Below are positions 1 to 11,944 of a stretch of DNA of 64,000 nucleotides, piece by piece. This stretch comes from Lactarius indigo (Eukaryota > Basidiomycota > Agaricomycetes > Russulales > Russulaceae). Position 1 is the stretch's first letter; every line of letters begins with the position of its first letter. Under the pieces are notes generated by a model. It made no database searches. It saw only the letters and a program-made list of their open reading frames with translations, and was not told where the DNA came from. The stretch covers positions 62,001-126,000 of the forward strand of contig JAFKAC010000006.1 in assembly GCA_025766275.1 (NCBI GenBank), given 5' to 3'. The translations under genes and the position numbers were made by a program.

Positions 1-883
1 GCGACATGCACGTGCATTATCGTCATCATCTGTAGCGCGGTTCTCCAAAACGCCCCATGCCGAGATAGTCGTGCGCCATCCCGCAAGTACTATTGCACGC
101 TCGTAAGTCACTTCAGAGCATTTTTTTTTTCGCCGGGATACATTTGCGTACAACAAGGGGGCCAGTTTACGGGACGGGTGGACCCGCGGCTTTGGGCATT
201 AAAAAAACGAAGCTGGGAACTTTGCTGCCTTGCTTCCCTCTTTCCGTTTCTTCTTTTACCTCGTGTGTTTCGCTCGCAAAAAGTCCTTGTAGCGTGTGTT
301 CCGGCACCATCCTTTTCTTTTTATGGCATCCAAGTTCCGCACGCGGTTGGTGGCGAAAGAACAGCACGTTCATTCTGCGAACAAGACCTCCGTGATAGGG
401 GCCGTACTTCGTGTTTCCAGGTGGGATTGTCAACGCCTAGGCACTTGTACTCATGATCTGGGCGTGGGGCGTCGCGATTCTCCGAAGATATCGTATGTGG
501 ACATCAGTAGCCAATGGAACCCAATGATGATGGAAGCAAAGCTTCTCGATTTCATTTCAGCCTCGTGGAGAGGCTCAAGGATTATTGTGAACACATGAAT
601 GTATCGATACATTACGATAACACGAGTTGGTCATTTACGGCGTATACGTTGTACAAAGCCAAAAGTATTGGGGTATCCGCGGGTTTTACAGTAAAGAAAT
701 TTCGCTTGTGTTGTACAACATACAAATTAATAATTAAAATGCGTGAAGTTGCTGACCGACGGATGTAGAGTACGGCCAATGCTGTTGTCCCAGACAATGT
801 ACAATGAAAAGGTGAAAAACGTGGTAGTTCCGGCGATGTCAAAATGAAATCACGGTTGCGACCCCGAAAACGTCCTGAATCAA
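1..883. other. no gene recognised
   Basis: Short open frames occur on both strands, but none has a recognisable motif or consistent splice signals. The stretch lies downstream of the minus-strand kinase gene and probably holds its 3' UTR and spacer. Confidence 0.4.
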
Positions 884-2756
884 TCAGAGTATGCGCTCGT
901 CCAGAGGCAGGTCCAACGCGCCGTCCAGCCATTGATGTGCGCGCACTTCATGAATGCTCGCACGGCGTTCTGGATCCGGGTCCAGGCAGCGCAACATGAG
1001 CCGTTCCGCAGATTCAGAAACGTGAGCGGATGCATGGCTAGCGAGAATGACGCGGCCAGCGATTGCATCGCGTTCAGTCGGGAATGGAGAGGCCCCGGTG
1101 AGCAGATAGGAAAGAAGTACACCAAGCGTCCATATTTCTGCAGGAGGTGCATGGTACGGCCTCTTCTGAAGTACTTCAGATGCAGCATAGGCGGTTGTGC
1201 CAAAGAAGAGGGTATATAGTGGACGCGGCTCAGCAGGGTCCACGACAACGGCGCTACCAAAGTCAACAAGTTTCACCTGAAAAGGTATTCATGCGAGCGT
1301 CAGGGAGAGAAACGGAGGGCAGTTGACGAGTGATAACGCACGTTAAGGTAGCTGTCTACGAGGATGTTCTCATCCTTGACGTCGCAGTGTGAGACACCCT
1401 GACTGTCGAGGTAGTGGATGGCTTCGACAATCTGCGCGAATACGAATCGTGCTTGTTTCTCGGAGAGGCGTTTGTCCTTCGATTGTTCGATGCATTCAAA
1501 GAGATCGTGGGATGGTCGGCGTAAGAAGGCTCCTCGTTTTCCGTCCGGTCTAAGGTACGGTAGACACGGTTCAGTATGAACGAGAACAAGGTCCTTAGGC
1601 GATGCGCAAAGCTGCTTCGCACTCCCTGGTGCACATGAAAGATTGCCAGTGTTGGTGGAAAATTGAGGGGGGGTGTCGGGTAGTTGAAAGTCTGAATCGA
1701 CCGAAGGCGAAGGTGTTAACGCGGGCGTTGAGAGATGAGACGAGGCCTTTCCAGGCGCAATAACCAGCTCCTGTGGCGACGAATCGTTGGTCTGTGATAC
1801 CCACGGAGTGCCGTGGAGCTCCTGTACCTGTGGCAAGGAATGACACACATTAGCAACCCGATCATAGCACCCAGCGTCATTATGTGACGACTTACCAGAT
1901 AGAAGTACAGTTCGTCCTCGAAGAGGTCTACGCATTTAACTATGTTTGGATGATCTAGAAGACCTAGCAGTAAAGCCTCCGTGGGAACCCGGCGTGCGGA
2001 TTTGTCCTCCATCCATGCGTGTTCTGGAACTTTGGCCTTGATGATAAACTTGACTGCAACTTCACGGAGTTCGAGTCGATGAACCGCAGTCATGACGAAA
2101 CCGTAGCCACCAGCACCGAGCTCGTCACCAAGGTGGTACCATTGCACGAACTCAGGAGTGAGAAAATGATCGCGAGGAAAACGACGGGAATATGCCGAGG
2201 CTTTGGTAGTAACATGGTACTTTGAACGTGATGAGCGAGTTATACGCGGGGAAGACGAGGGGGAGGGGTCACGGGGTTCGGGTGGGAAGGGTACAGAAGG
2301 GAGTTGGTCATGGAGCTGGTAAGGAGGTGGTGTAGACTCGCATGACGACGCGAAGGAGGATTGTGAATTCTGAGAAGTGAGAACTGGTTGGTAGGCGCCT
2401 TGTAATTGGAGGGCGTTGTGAGGGAAGTCGGCCTGTGGGTGTGAGGAGAGCTGGGTTGAAACACCAAAATGGGAGTGTTGCTCTTCGGGAAAGAGGGGAG
2501 AGACGGAACGCGAAACGTGAGATGAACGGAGATATTTTGGTTGTGCAAAGTCAAAGAGGTCTGTGGATTCGTTGGACGAGGAAGCTGAGAGGGGGTTGGA
2601 ATCTGGAAGCTGGAGGGGAGTGTGAATATGGTCACCATCGTCGGAGGAAGAGTCGCTGGTATCCATGGGGGGCAGCGGAGGGGAGGGAGAGAGGGGGGGA
2701 GTAGCGGGGGTGGGATGATAGATGGGAGAGAGGAGGACGAGCTGTGTTGGCGACAT
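884..2756 (-). CDS. Ser/Thr protein kinase, non-RD type
   Basis: Three exons (2756-1896, 1827-1342, 1276-884) joined by GT-AG introns give about 579 aa. The N-terminal ~200 residues are Ser/Pro-rich and look disordered. The kinase domain follows: Gly-rich loop GAGGYG near 214-219, VAVK with Lys near 236, HCDVKDEN with the catalytic Asp near 436, and DFG near 454-456. A low-complexity Ser/Pro insert of about 85 residues sits between the N-lobe and the catalytic loop. The HRD arginine is Cys, so this is a non-RD kinase, and the APE motif reads ASE. The HxDVKDEN signature resembles PAS-kinase/Psk-like CAMK kinases, but no PAS domain is visible, so the subfamily is only inferred. I chose the ATG at 2756 (MSPTQL) because the longer upstream frame begins with an atypical Cys-rich stretch. 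Confidence 0.85.
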
Positions 2757-3414
2757 GTTGATGTTGGATTGGTGCGCATAGGAAAGGTGAGAAAGACAAG
2801 ATTGGTATTTAAACCCACACCGATGCACGCACAGACACACTCGCACCACACCCGATATCACTCACACTGCCCCGATTTAGTATCTCGCCTTCCGAGAAGC
2901 GTCCAAAGGCCAGGTGTCCTCTGCCAGCAACAAGATCGCCATCCCGAGTAACGTCCGAAGGTACCAAGGAGATAGCGGTCACGGTAGCGAGCAGAACAGG
3001 TCCCGAGCCACCGAAAATACAACAATCCGTAGCTTATACACGCGGACGCCGCATCCACGCGCAGACAGCACACTACCCGCAGCCCTGGGGCTAGCCCCGG
3101 AGCTGGGGTCGAACGTCATTGATAATGGGTAGATAGAGTAACTCCGAGTCAGGCCATTTGCCAATTGCCACTGCCATCATAGGTGGGAGCCCTAGCTCCG
3201 GCATTGGCCGCGTACTCCAGCCAATTGCAGAAGCACCGCAACACTCCGCACCCCCGAGACCTTCAATTCCCGTTGTCCACACCACGGTCCCCAATGTCTC
3301 TCAAAATCGCAGGCATGGCCCTTTTCTCTCTCGCATACACCTCCTCTCACATGTATTACCTCTAGTTGCTGGCACTGCTCGGCGTACTTTATTGCCCTCG
3401 CTTCCAGCTACTAG
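2757..3414. promoter_or_regulatory. divergent intergenic region between kinase and complex I gene
   Basis: About 650 bp separate the minus-strand kinase start from the plus-strand complex I coding region, so both promoters must lie here. The first exon of the complex I gene may also lie within it. Pyrimidine-rich patches occur near 3300-3350. No defined binding site is recognised. Confidence 0.4.
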
Positions 3415-4352
3415 TTTCGCCAGTGCGTGTCACATAGCTTCTCTACAATTCGCACCAGTCCTCAATCCCGCACAGCCCTCCGTTCTCTGCATTCATCAAC
3501 ACCTACACCTTCCCCATCGCCGGAATTTGTTTCACCGTCTGCTTCGGCTACTGACCCCATCACGAGCATCGCAAAGCAAGGCTCGAACCAGTTGAGTTTA
3601 GAGCAACCTCGGAATAATGCTGGCGCGTGAAAATCGGTGCCTTTGTGATCCGTCTGCTCACACGTACAATCAGAGTATGTTTTATCCACTCTCGACAAGG
3701 TCGTCAACTGGGCCCGCCAGGGTTCAATGTGGCCAATGACTTTCGGTGCGTGCACGACTCTGGTTACACTGCCTCTCTCATCCTACTTCTCTACAGGATT
3801 GGCTTGCTGTGCCGTGGAAATGATGCATATGGCTGCTGCACGTTACGATCAGGACCGTCTTGGTGTCGTGTTTCGAGCAAGCCCCCGCCAGTCAGATATT
3901 ATGATTGTCGCCGGTACTCTGACCAACAAAATGGCACCCGCCCTTCGGAAAGTGTATGATCAGATGCCAGAACCTCGTACGTTATACACCGCACAGCCTG
4001 ATCTGATGCGTGGTTGACGCAGCGCACCAACTAGGTTGGGTCATTTCCATGGGCTCTTGTGCTAATGGGGGTGGCTACTACCACTATTCCTACTCGGTCG
4101 TACGTGGCTGTGACCGTGAGTGATGATGACCCATCATCTGCTTGGATCGTTGCTTATGGGTACGAATAGGTATTGTCCCCGTTGACATCTATGTCCCCGG
4201 GTGCCCCCCTACCGCTGAAGCACTTCTATATGGGATGCTTCAGCTCCAACGAAAGATGAGGCGAACCCGAAAGAATGTGTTGTGGTCAGTGCCCGTTGAT
4301 CGGACGATCATTTGAACGTGTTTACATAAGCATTTACAGGTACCGTAAGTAA
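3415..4352 (+). CDS. NDUFS7: NADH:ubiquinone oxidoreductase 20 kDa (PSST/NDUFS7) subunit
   Basis: This is the mitochondrial complex I subunit that binds iron-sulfur cluster N2, the last electron carrier before ubiquinone. The mature part is unmistakable: [81 protein letters not shown] and [15 protein letters not shown]. All four N2 cysteines are visible (the CC pair, SCANGG and VPGC). It ends in WYRK at 4352. GT-AG introns are clear at 3746-3796, after EPR (about 3998), after GCD (about 4112) and before the last codons (about 4286-4339). The Ser/Thr/Arg-rich stretch at 3427-3626 looks like the mitochondrial presequence. Two points are unresolved: the true ATG and 5' exon, and the junction near 3627-3675, where GTGAAA and the available AG acceptors do not keep the frame. 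Confidence 0.93.
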
Positions 4353-4699
4353 GTGAATCCGGGGCGGGGAAGATTTCGCCCAGTTTCCTATCCACGTAGA
4401 CACATTGGCAGTAATAGAAACACGAGCCTTTGATTTCTTTTGCATTGTACCCGAGGTGATTGAGAAAGAAGAGAAGGGTCCGACAAGAATACTGGTGATT
4501 ACGTTACGTGATCCCCGAATGAGCCCCGTTTCATGACTGCCTCTCAACCCTTTGCTCCTCTCCTCTCGTTGCCTTTCTTTACTTTCCCTCCTCCCAATCC
4601 CTGTCCCATCTCCGTTTCCTTTCATTTCTCCGTCATTCCCGGGACTGTCCCCGCCCAAGGCCCCTTGTTCGTCCCGTCACGCTCAGTGGTAAAACCGAC
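4353..4699 (+). promoter_or_regulatory. pyrimidine-rich promoter-like region
   Basis: The 4541-4640 stretch is dominated by C and T on the plus strand, directly upstream of the ATG at 4700. Long CT tracts of this kind are common in fungal core promoters near transcription starts. No TATA box is obvious. This is inference from composition only. Confidence 0.35.
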
Positions 4700-7600
4700 A
4701 TGGCTACAGACGTTCTCACGGCGACCGTAGCTCCACCTCCATCATCACACAGACCTTTCCCTCGCGGTCTCGCAATTTCAGACCTCGACCTTCGTGACGA
4801 CCGTTACCTCGTCCTCTCCTCCTCACGCCACGTACCTCCCGCTATCCAACAGGGCGCTCCCTCTCCCGACATCATTCCATCACACACTCCCTTCTACCCA
4901 GATGCCGTGCACCAAGTTGTCCGCGGCCCCCCTCTCCCTCCCCCCTCAGAATTGCCACCCTATAATTCGAACATGTCTTCTCTCAAATTAACCTCCCCTC
5001 TTTCAGATGACCGCGGCGTCGTTCAACAACAATCCACCCCTCTCAGCATCAGCTCTCCTCCAAACTCATTTCCCCTCGACCACATACAACCAGTCAATGG
5101 CTCCTCCAGTGTGAATGAGATCAACTTGCAGTTTTTTGGTCCCTCACAGGCCTCACAAACTTCAAGTGGTGAACTCAGCAAGGCTCAGCCTGCGGCCGGC
5201 GATCCCCCCCTCTCCTCTCAGCAACCACGCCCTCTACAACCTGTCTCACCGTGGCAGACCTCCCCGCAAGACCCTCAACTACTCGAACCTTACGCACCTT
5301 CTCCTCGTTCCGGCGGTGTGACAAGCCAAGCTCAGAGCATCGCCCTGCCAAGCCCCCTGTCACCAGGTATGCGCATATCCAGTGCGGCTCAATACAGCCC
5401 CACCATGGCCGTCCCAGTCGTCTCTCCGAATCCGCGCGTGCAGGCCCAGCAACCCACCTACATTACGCCAACACCTGCTCCAAAGCCCATCAATCCCGTC
5501 TTTACCACTCAGCCTCTACCCGCCGAAGAAGTCTGCGTCGAGTGCGCAATGCGCGACCAGGATATGGCGGACGTCGACGTCACCTCACCCGGCATTTGGG
5601 CACGGGAAAGTGACGTTCATTATGAAGACTTGCTTAGACGAGAGCTCGAAGAGGAAGCAATGGGCGTTCTGCCTCCGGATCTTCAGCGGCCAAGGGCTCA
5701 TGGGGGGCGGTTGACAGAGGCCAACTTGAAGCTATGGCTCACTATGGTGCGCTTGATTTCACTCTTGTCAACCCCCTTGGCCTTTACAATACGGGTTTGA
5801 CTGACCTGCATACCCGTAGAATCCCAAAGGACCTGCTTCGAAAAACGATGCTCTTGATAAATATGTCAAGACGCAGCAGACATTGGTCGAGGCGGAAGCA
5901 TTGGCACACGCGCGTGCCTTACAAGAGTCTCGCCAGCTCGAGGATAGGATGCGAGATGCTTATTCGCAGTTGCGCCGCTCTGCCTACGAGCTTGGCGTTA
6001 CCACTTCATCGGATGACCGTGGCGTGCGAATCAAAACCACTCGTTCTTCGATGATCCCTCTACCAACCCAAACGACCGGCCACGGACGTGAGGTCACCGT
6101 TCTGGAGAACGGCATGATCGTCGAGCACGTAGATGTTCGCAAGGAAGAGCGCGAAGAGCGTCAACAACGGCGTCGTGAGGAAAAGCGTGCACGTGCACGC
6201 AAGTCTTCTCGCGGCTCGGCCATTGACGTTGCTTCAATGTATTCGGCCATGAGCCCCTTGCCACATACCGATAGTGGGCTTCCCCTTCTCCCATCCCGCT
6301 CGTCGATTTCCCGCCCTATGAGTGTGTTGACTGCCCCAATGGACACACGTGGCCTGCAGTCAAACGCGTCCGTTGAAGCTCTGAGCATGATTTCTGCCGG
6401 TACATCCCCGAACCGGCGGAACCGGTTCTTCAACACGCGGAATCTGTCTCCGGGGTTGCGGAGCTCGGACAGTCTGGCGCCTTCTGGATTTAGTGGAAGT
6501 ATGGTGGATATGCAGTGCGTTTACTTATGACACTTTGCATTATGCTACTTGCTAAGCTGATTCTGTCAGTATTGCTCTGCAACATGGCGGCGAGCGCCTT
6601 TCACACTCTCCGGCCGACACGGCCGATAGGTATCAAACCATAAACAGTTGGAGAAACGGCGCGGCGTTGGCTCCTCAGCGGGGTGTTGAGCAACCGCCTG
6701 AAGACAAGCCAAAGAAGAAGAACGGTCTGGCGAAGATATGGCGGCTAGTTACTGGTTCTTCGAAAAATGACGTCGACGCTTCCATCACCAACGTTTCGCA
6801 TGTGCGCTCGCTTGACCGCCCGCACGATGATGATTACCCTCTTGCACCGCCACCCCCATTGTCGTATTTAGTTAGTCGTGGCACGGGAGACAACGGAGGT
6901 TCTGCCCTACGGCACGTCTCCACACCTTCCCTTCCATCATCGGCTTCCCCTAATTATCCTCTATCTTCTGCTGGCATGTCCCCACCCACCGCACCGTCCA
7001 GCCTACTCCCATCTCCGACTTCCTCGCGACCGGTAGTCATCTCTGAGCTTTCTGATAGTCGTAAAGCACTTCTGGCCGACAGTGATGCGGAACAACCCCC
7101 ATTCACCCCAGAGGAGGAACGTTTACGACCCTCGACAACTCAGCGGGGTGTGCACCCAACGACGTCGGAACCTGATCTGCGTCGTCGTGCATCTCAAGTC
7201 CTGGTCGGTCCTGCCCCACCAGTTCCACGAATCCCAACGTCGGTATCTCAGGCAGCTCCCCCACAAGCGTCGACCGGGTGGCGGGACAAGGTGCTCCCAC
7301 CACTCCCTGGCGAGGTCCAACTACGCGCACCAATCCATGTGCAGACAGAACTTCGACCCCGCACGCTGTTTTCATATGACATGCGTGAAGTTAACGGTGG
7401 GCAGGCGCTCACCGCACCACAGGCGCCGTTTAGCCGCGCGGAGATGCGGCGGCAGTCGTTCAATGGACTTAGCAACCCACCCTCGGGCCTGGTTGTCCAG
7501 ACGATGCCAGCGCGACGTGCAGATTTTGATTCAGAAAAGTATGGCGAGTTCGGTGCCTCACGCAGTGTGCTCGTACCGTCATCCCTCCACGCGCAACAAC

Positions 7601-7914
7601 CCGCAAAACGTAAGAGCAAATTTGGCTTTGCATCGTTGCTAGGGCGGAAGACGTCTACTCCGGTGCAGGACCCAGAGCCCGTCGAGTTCCCTTTAGGGAG
7701 AGGCTCCGGGTCGGAGGCACGGCACGAGGCAGAGATGGGGATGCATTATGGGAACACGATGACCAACGGAGAAGCGGGGCATGGCCATGTATTCCCGAGG
7801 CTGTCGATGTCCCTGTCAACGCGAAAGAACATCGAGGCGCTCGTTGACCAAAGTCCAGATTTCGTTGCGTACCGCTACCCGTCCGGCGACCAGAACATGC
7901 AATTGCTCCGGTAG
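4700..7914 (+). CDS. large conserved fungal protein, mostly disordered, function unknown
   Basis: Three exons (4700-5746, 5820-6514, 6570-7914) with consensus GT-AG introns give about 1028 aa. Residues 1-270 are Pro/Ser/Gln-rich. A short conserved-looking block follows (CVECAMRDQDMADVDV, then GIWARESDVHYEDL), whose CxxC could form part of a metal site. Exon 2 encodes a charged helical or coiled-coil stretch (an RKEEREERQQRRREEKRAR-like region). Exon 3 is again low-complexity, with small basic islands such as PKKKNGLAKIWRLV and PAKRKSKFGFASLLGRK, which could bind membrane or act as NLS. The protein has no enzyme motif. I recognise the CVECAMRD block as recurrent in fungal proteins but cannot assign a role. 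It lies between the complex I gene and MND1, all on the plus strand. Confidence 0.8.
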
Positions 7915-8385
7915 GACGTGGTGACGTTCGAACTTCTTGCATCAACTATTTCGTTGGCTACCTCGTCCCCCTCATTATCGACATTATTGGTTCCTTATGT
8001 TGCAGCACTCTCCCTCTTGATCTCTTATTTCTTTCTGTTCCCATATTTTTCCTCCCTACCTCGATATCACTGCCCGCATTTTGTTCAGTTTGGTTCTCAT
8101 GCACCATTGCTTGCCTATTCATCCCCACGGACACTGCATCTCACCTACTCTCTCACACGCTCTCGATCCTGTGCCCTTCAAGGCTTCCGTGCTCCAGTAA
8201 ACTTTGTATGCCTTGACACTGCATAATTAGGTAGGAGACTGGTGCTATGCAGCGTGCTATTGCCATTTGTGGTCACGCGACTGATTTTGAGGTCCCGTGT
8301 CCAAACGCGTCGCGTTCTTTCTCCAAGCTATTCCCCTTCCCCAAGGAGTCATCACAGCGTATTAGATCCACCAATCCTAAGCATA
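7915..8385 (+). promoter_or_regulatory. CT-rich spacer upstream of MND1
   Basis: This 471-bp spacer is strongly pyrimidine-rich between about 7960 and 8170. It must contain the 3' end of the upstream gene and the MND1 promoter. I see no separate gene. Confidence 0.35.
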
Positions 8386-9527
8386 ATGGTGAGGACGTGT
8401 GTTATATGCGTATACATCTACCATTGCCCTCTCGTACACAGGCGCCTCGAGGCTTATCAGCAGAAGAGAAGAGAGTGAAACTGTTGGAGATCTTTCACGA
8501 CACAGTAAGCGTCCATTGATATGTCTGCTTTACGCAACGCTCTGGACACACGGTAGAAAGATTTCTATCAGGCGAGTGGCACCTTGTGACCTGTCGTATC
8601 TCCGCGTTTTGATTGATTATGACAGCTCAAGGAGCTTGAGAAGCTCGGCCCCAAAATGAAAGGGATCGGTGATTGAGAGATTTCATTCGTGGAATTCTCC
8701 ACCCCGGTTCACACTGCGAGACAAAAATTTACAGTCTCGCAATCCGTCAAGGAGGTTCTGCAGTCGCTCGTCGACGATAACCTCGTCCAGACGGACAAAA
8801 TTGGTTCATCAAACTGTACGTGTGCCCTCCGTCGCCGCGTGCCTCAGGTGCGACTCTTTTACGCACGCATTTTCCCCGCAGTTTTCTGGAGTTTCCCCTC
8901 TCAGAGGGGCGCGATCGTGAGTCTATTCCCAATTCAATTCTGCGGTGTTAACTTGTTCCTCAAACCGATCTACAAATCAAAACAGATGCAAAACCGCCTT
9001 GATGCCGCGCGAGAAGCCCGAGCCGCGAGCGAACAACAATTGGCGGAGCTACAAGCGGCTATTGCGGCCGAACGCGCGGCGCGCCCCGAGAGCGTGCGTT
9101 TTTACTTGCATACGGCTCTCGCCTTTTTGTCTCCTTGCCTCATTGTCCGCGGGCGCCACAAATGACAGGATCAACGCGCGGCGGCACTGGCGCGTCTCGC
9201 TTCTACGACGAAGGAGCTTGCCGAGCTGCAGTTAGAGCTCGACGCGTATGGCGCGTGTGACCCAGTCAAGGTGGAAGAGAAGCGCAGGGCCGCGGTACTC
9301 GCGCGGGAGGCCGCATTGCGCCACACAGGTTGGATCTTTTCCATTCCCATCATCGTCCCCCATCTGCATTTTGTGTCACGTTCGTCGAACGAACCCAGGA
9401 AGCTGATGAGAGCGACACAGATAATTATGCGGTGCTGATGTCCCACTTTACTCGACAACACAACGTCGAGCCGCAGGACATCCGCGCCTATCTTGGAGTT
9501 GGGCCCGACTATGAGGACCTATGTTGA
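8386..9527 (+). CDS. MND1: meiotic nuclear division protein Mnd1
   Basis: Mnd1 partners Hop2 and stimulates Dmc1/Rad51 strand invasion in meiotic recombination. The assembled protein (about 204 aa) starts MAPRGLSAEEKRVKLLEIFH, then KDFYQLKELEKLGPKMKGI, VSQSVKEVLQSLVDDNLV, the FFWSFPSQ end of the winged helix, a coiled coil (about 80-150), DACDPVKVEE-like residues and a C-terminal DNYAVLMSHF...GPDYEDLC. Nine exons fit with one frame: 8386-8388 (only the ATG), 8442-8504, 8557-8571 (15-nt microexon KDFYQ), 8626-8668, 8735-8815, 8882-8916, 8986-9093, 9169-9328 and 9421-9527. The intron after the microexon starts with GC (GCGAGT) rather than GT. Length fits the family (about 205-220 aa). Confidence 0.93.
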
Positions 9528-11139
9528 GACAGGACGAAGAGAACGGTTTACATGTTTGTACTGCTGTAACGTGCGCCAAGAGAGTTCGACGAACAAAGAG
9601 ATAATATGACTTGCGGCGGTCGTCTCTTGAAACATGGGGCGCTCATCCTTCCTGATGTCTATCAGTCTATGCTACTACCCCTCGAGTTGGAGATCACTAT
9701 TCCAAGGTCGAATCTCATGGGTTCTAGTACGGAATACGTCGCGCTTAAGGCCCATGATCTCGAGGAATGGTATGACTCGTGATGACCAGATAGATCCCAG
9801 GACGCGTGCTGCGAGCTGTACAGATGAACCCGTGCCAGAGAGCAGAAGAACCACAATTGAGACCCAACACAGCGATCTGGAAAAGAAAAGAACGAGCTCG
9901 CGACGATCTGTTCTGCAAGTATCGGAGCAATGCTCACACCAATCAAGATACATAGCGAACCAGGACTCGGACGAAGAGAGCTACTATACTAGCGGGTGTC
10001 AGCCGCAGCAGAACTGAGGGTCATTGGATACTCTTTCCGGGATTCAGTTCATCACATCACGATGTGTTACGAAATTGCGGCCAATATAATCCCCCCGGAA
10101 CACACACAAGGGACACCCCAGATCTAGACCACTGCCGCGCCTCGTGCTCCGCCGAGTCCTTTCTTTCCACCCCGACACTGCCCTGCACTGCCTCGTGGTC
10201 CTTTCCTCACATATAGATACCCCTCCCGCCGTGCACAGACACCTCTTTATTCTAGTGCTCTTCTAGTGCATATGGGCGATCCAGAACTGGATTTGTTGAG
10301 CTCGTATGTTGAGTGACCGTTCGTGGCTATGCAGGCCCTCGTCCCATGCGATTTCTACTTTGACGCTAGCAGGCCACCGAGGGGCTCAGGGATGCACCAC
10401 AGTAGACCCCATGAGCTCCTCTGAGCTACACTTGACATTCTACACACCCCAGGCGCCTTGTGTCCCGGGATCATCCAGTCCCTTGCATCCTCGTACGGCT
10501 ACCCATAGGCGGTGCACGTCACTCCTGCTCCTGCCCATTGCCCCCGCATCACCAGATGGCAGGTGACTACACTAGCACTTGGTCACGAACACTTTCACCC
10601 GCCTGCAGGAGCGCACATTCCGCAGAATGACCGTCATGGTATATGATGCAACTGCGAACTTAGAACCGTAAAGCAAGAATGCGGCGCCGACCTTGAAGGA
10701 TGCAGAAACGTGCGAGTCACTATTCAAGGCCATGGGGTCTCACTGACGCTATCTCTGCCAGTGCATAGCACCGATCCGACGGCCCATGCCCCTTTCTCCT
10801 TTCTATATGCGACGACAGTGGTCCGCGGGTCGCACATACTACGGGCGGGCCTGGGCGTCACTCGTTCAAGGTGTGATCTCAAAGATACGAAGCCAAACTC
10901 GACTACACCCTAGGCTACCTGAGGCTATGCTGGATGTTGATCAACCTGAAAACCAAGGACGCTTGTGACTGGGGCCGGGATCGATTCAAGTGCATTCAAA
11001 ATTTCTAGACTATCTACATCGGGGGGTTCATTTCCTCGCTGAATAGCGCTGAACCCTTGTGAAAGGAAACGAATGAGTTTGGTCGATTCAAATTCCGGAC
11101 TATCTCATTCGCTGACACTGCGGGCATTTCAGGATTTTG
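9528..11139. other. intergenic stretch, only weak small-gene candidates
   Basis: No recognisable protein is present. A TATA-like ACATATAGATACC near 10,209 precedes an ATG at 10,271. If a 34-nt intron (GTATGT...CAG, about 10,303-10,336) is removed, a frame of about 87 aa reaches 10,566. It has no known motif and may be chance. The rest is unassigned, and this begins the gene-poor zone. Confidence 0.3.
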
Positions 11140-11420
11140 AGTCAGTTTTCATGCTGATTTAATTAAAATCTTTTTTCAAAAATGCTTACAAATTAAGCAC
11201 ATAAAATACTGTAATTCCATTTACAATGGTAATCTACAATAAATTGAGAATGAGAGCACACAATATGTGATAATGGCATTTACAATGTATCCAGTCATAT
11301 GATTTGCATGTATTCATTAATGTAATTCACAATGAGTGTAAACCATCCATCATAAAGACATTGTGAGGTATATTTTCAATATTATTCACATAATATCAAG
11401 TAAATCACCAGGAATACATT
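11140..11420. repeat. AT-rich patch with recurring TTTACAATG words
   Basis: The base composition drops sharply to AT here. The words TTTACAATG and TGTAATTCACAATG recur at about 11,218-11,345, reminiscent of the terminal sequence of the 96-bp MITE-like element at 38,481. This could be a degraded transposon. No coding potential was seen. Confidence 0.4.
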
Positions 11421-11833
11421 TGACACAACACCTGATATCAAGACATTGTGACTCAATGGCTCTTGAAGTCAAGAATCTAGACATAGACTTCATGACACAG
11501 CATTGGCACGCCAGGTACTGGTGCCACGTGATCCTCTCCAAACTAGGCAGGGCTATCTGGCCCTTCATCCAGTGTTTGTACAGACATCGCGACTGCTCAT
11601 TTCAAGGGGCTCGCGGGATTTTAAGCACCCATACCCGGGTTAGGGGGATAGGGGGGGTATAGTCGACTCTTCGCAGATTTTTGTGCACCGGTGCCTATAG
11701 GGCGCTTACTCTTACTATCGTGTGGTCTGGATAACCCGCAAGTATTTTTTTCGTACCCTTACCTGTACCAGTCGAAACCCTTACCAGCAGCGAGGGGTAA
11801 GGATACCCATCCAAGCGAGTTAGAGTAGGTCAA

Positions 11834-11864
11834 GGGTTACAAGGGTATCGAACCCTTGTAACCC
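11834..11864. repeat. perfect 13-nt inverted repeat with 5-nt loop
   Basis: GGGTTACAAGGGT at 11,834-11,846 is followed by ATCGA and the exact reverse complement at 11,852-11,864. The surrounding 11,620-11,880 stretch has further runs of CCCTTACC and GGGGTAAGG words. This suggests the terminus or interior of a degraded mobile element rather than a transcription terminator. Confidence 0.6.
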
Positions 11865-11944
11865 GTCACCCGTGCACTCAAAATTCAAAGCAATATTTTA
11901 CGACTCATGTTTGATACGGCTACAGTAATGTACTAGTCACCATA

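Noticed and set aside
93..933. Several overlapping short frames at the window start
   Set aside because: No domain, no consistent splice sites, and mutual overlap on both strands.
11620..11870. Telomere-like TTAGGG/CCCTAA words
   Set aside because: Words such as GGGTTAGGGGG and GTAACCC are irregular and not tandem. Gene-bearing sequence continues on both sides.
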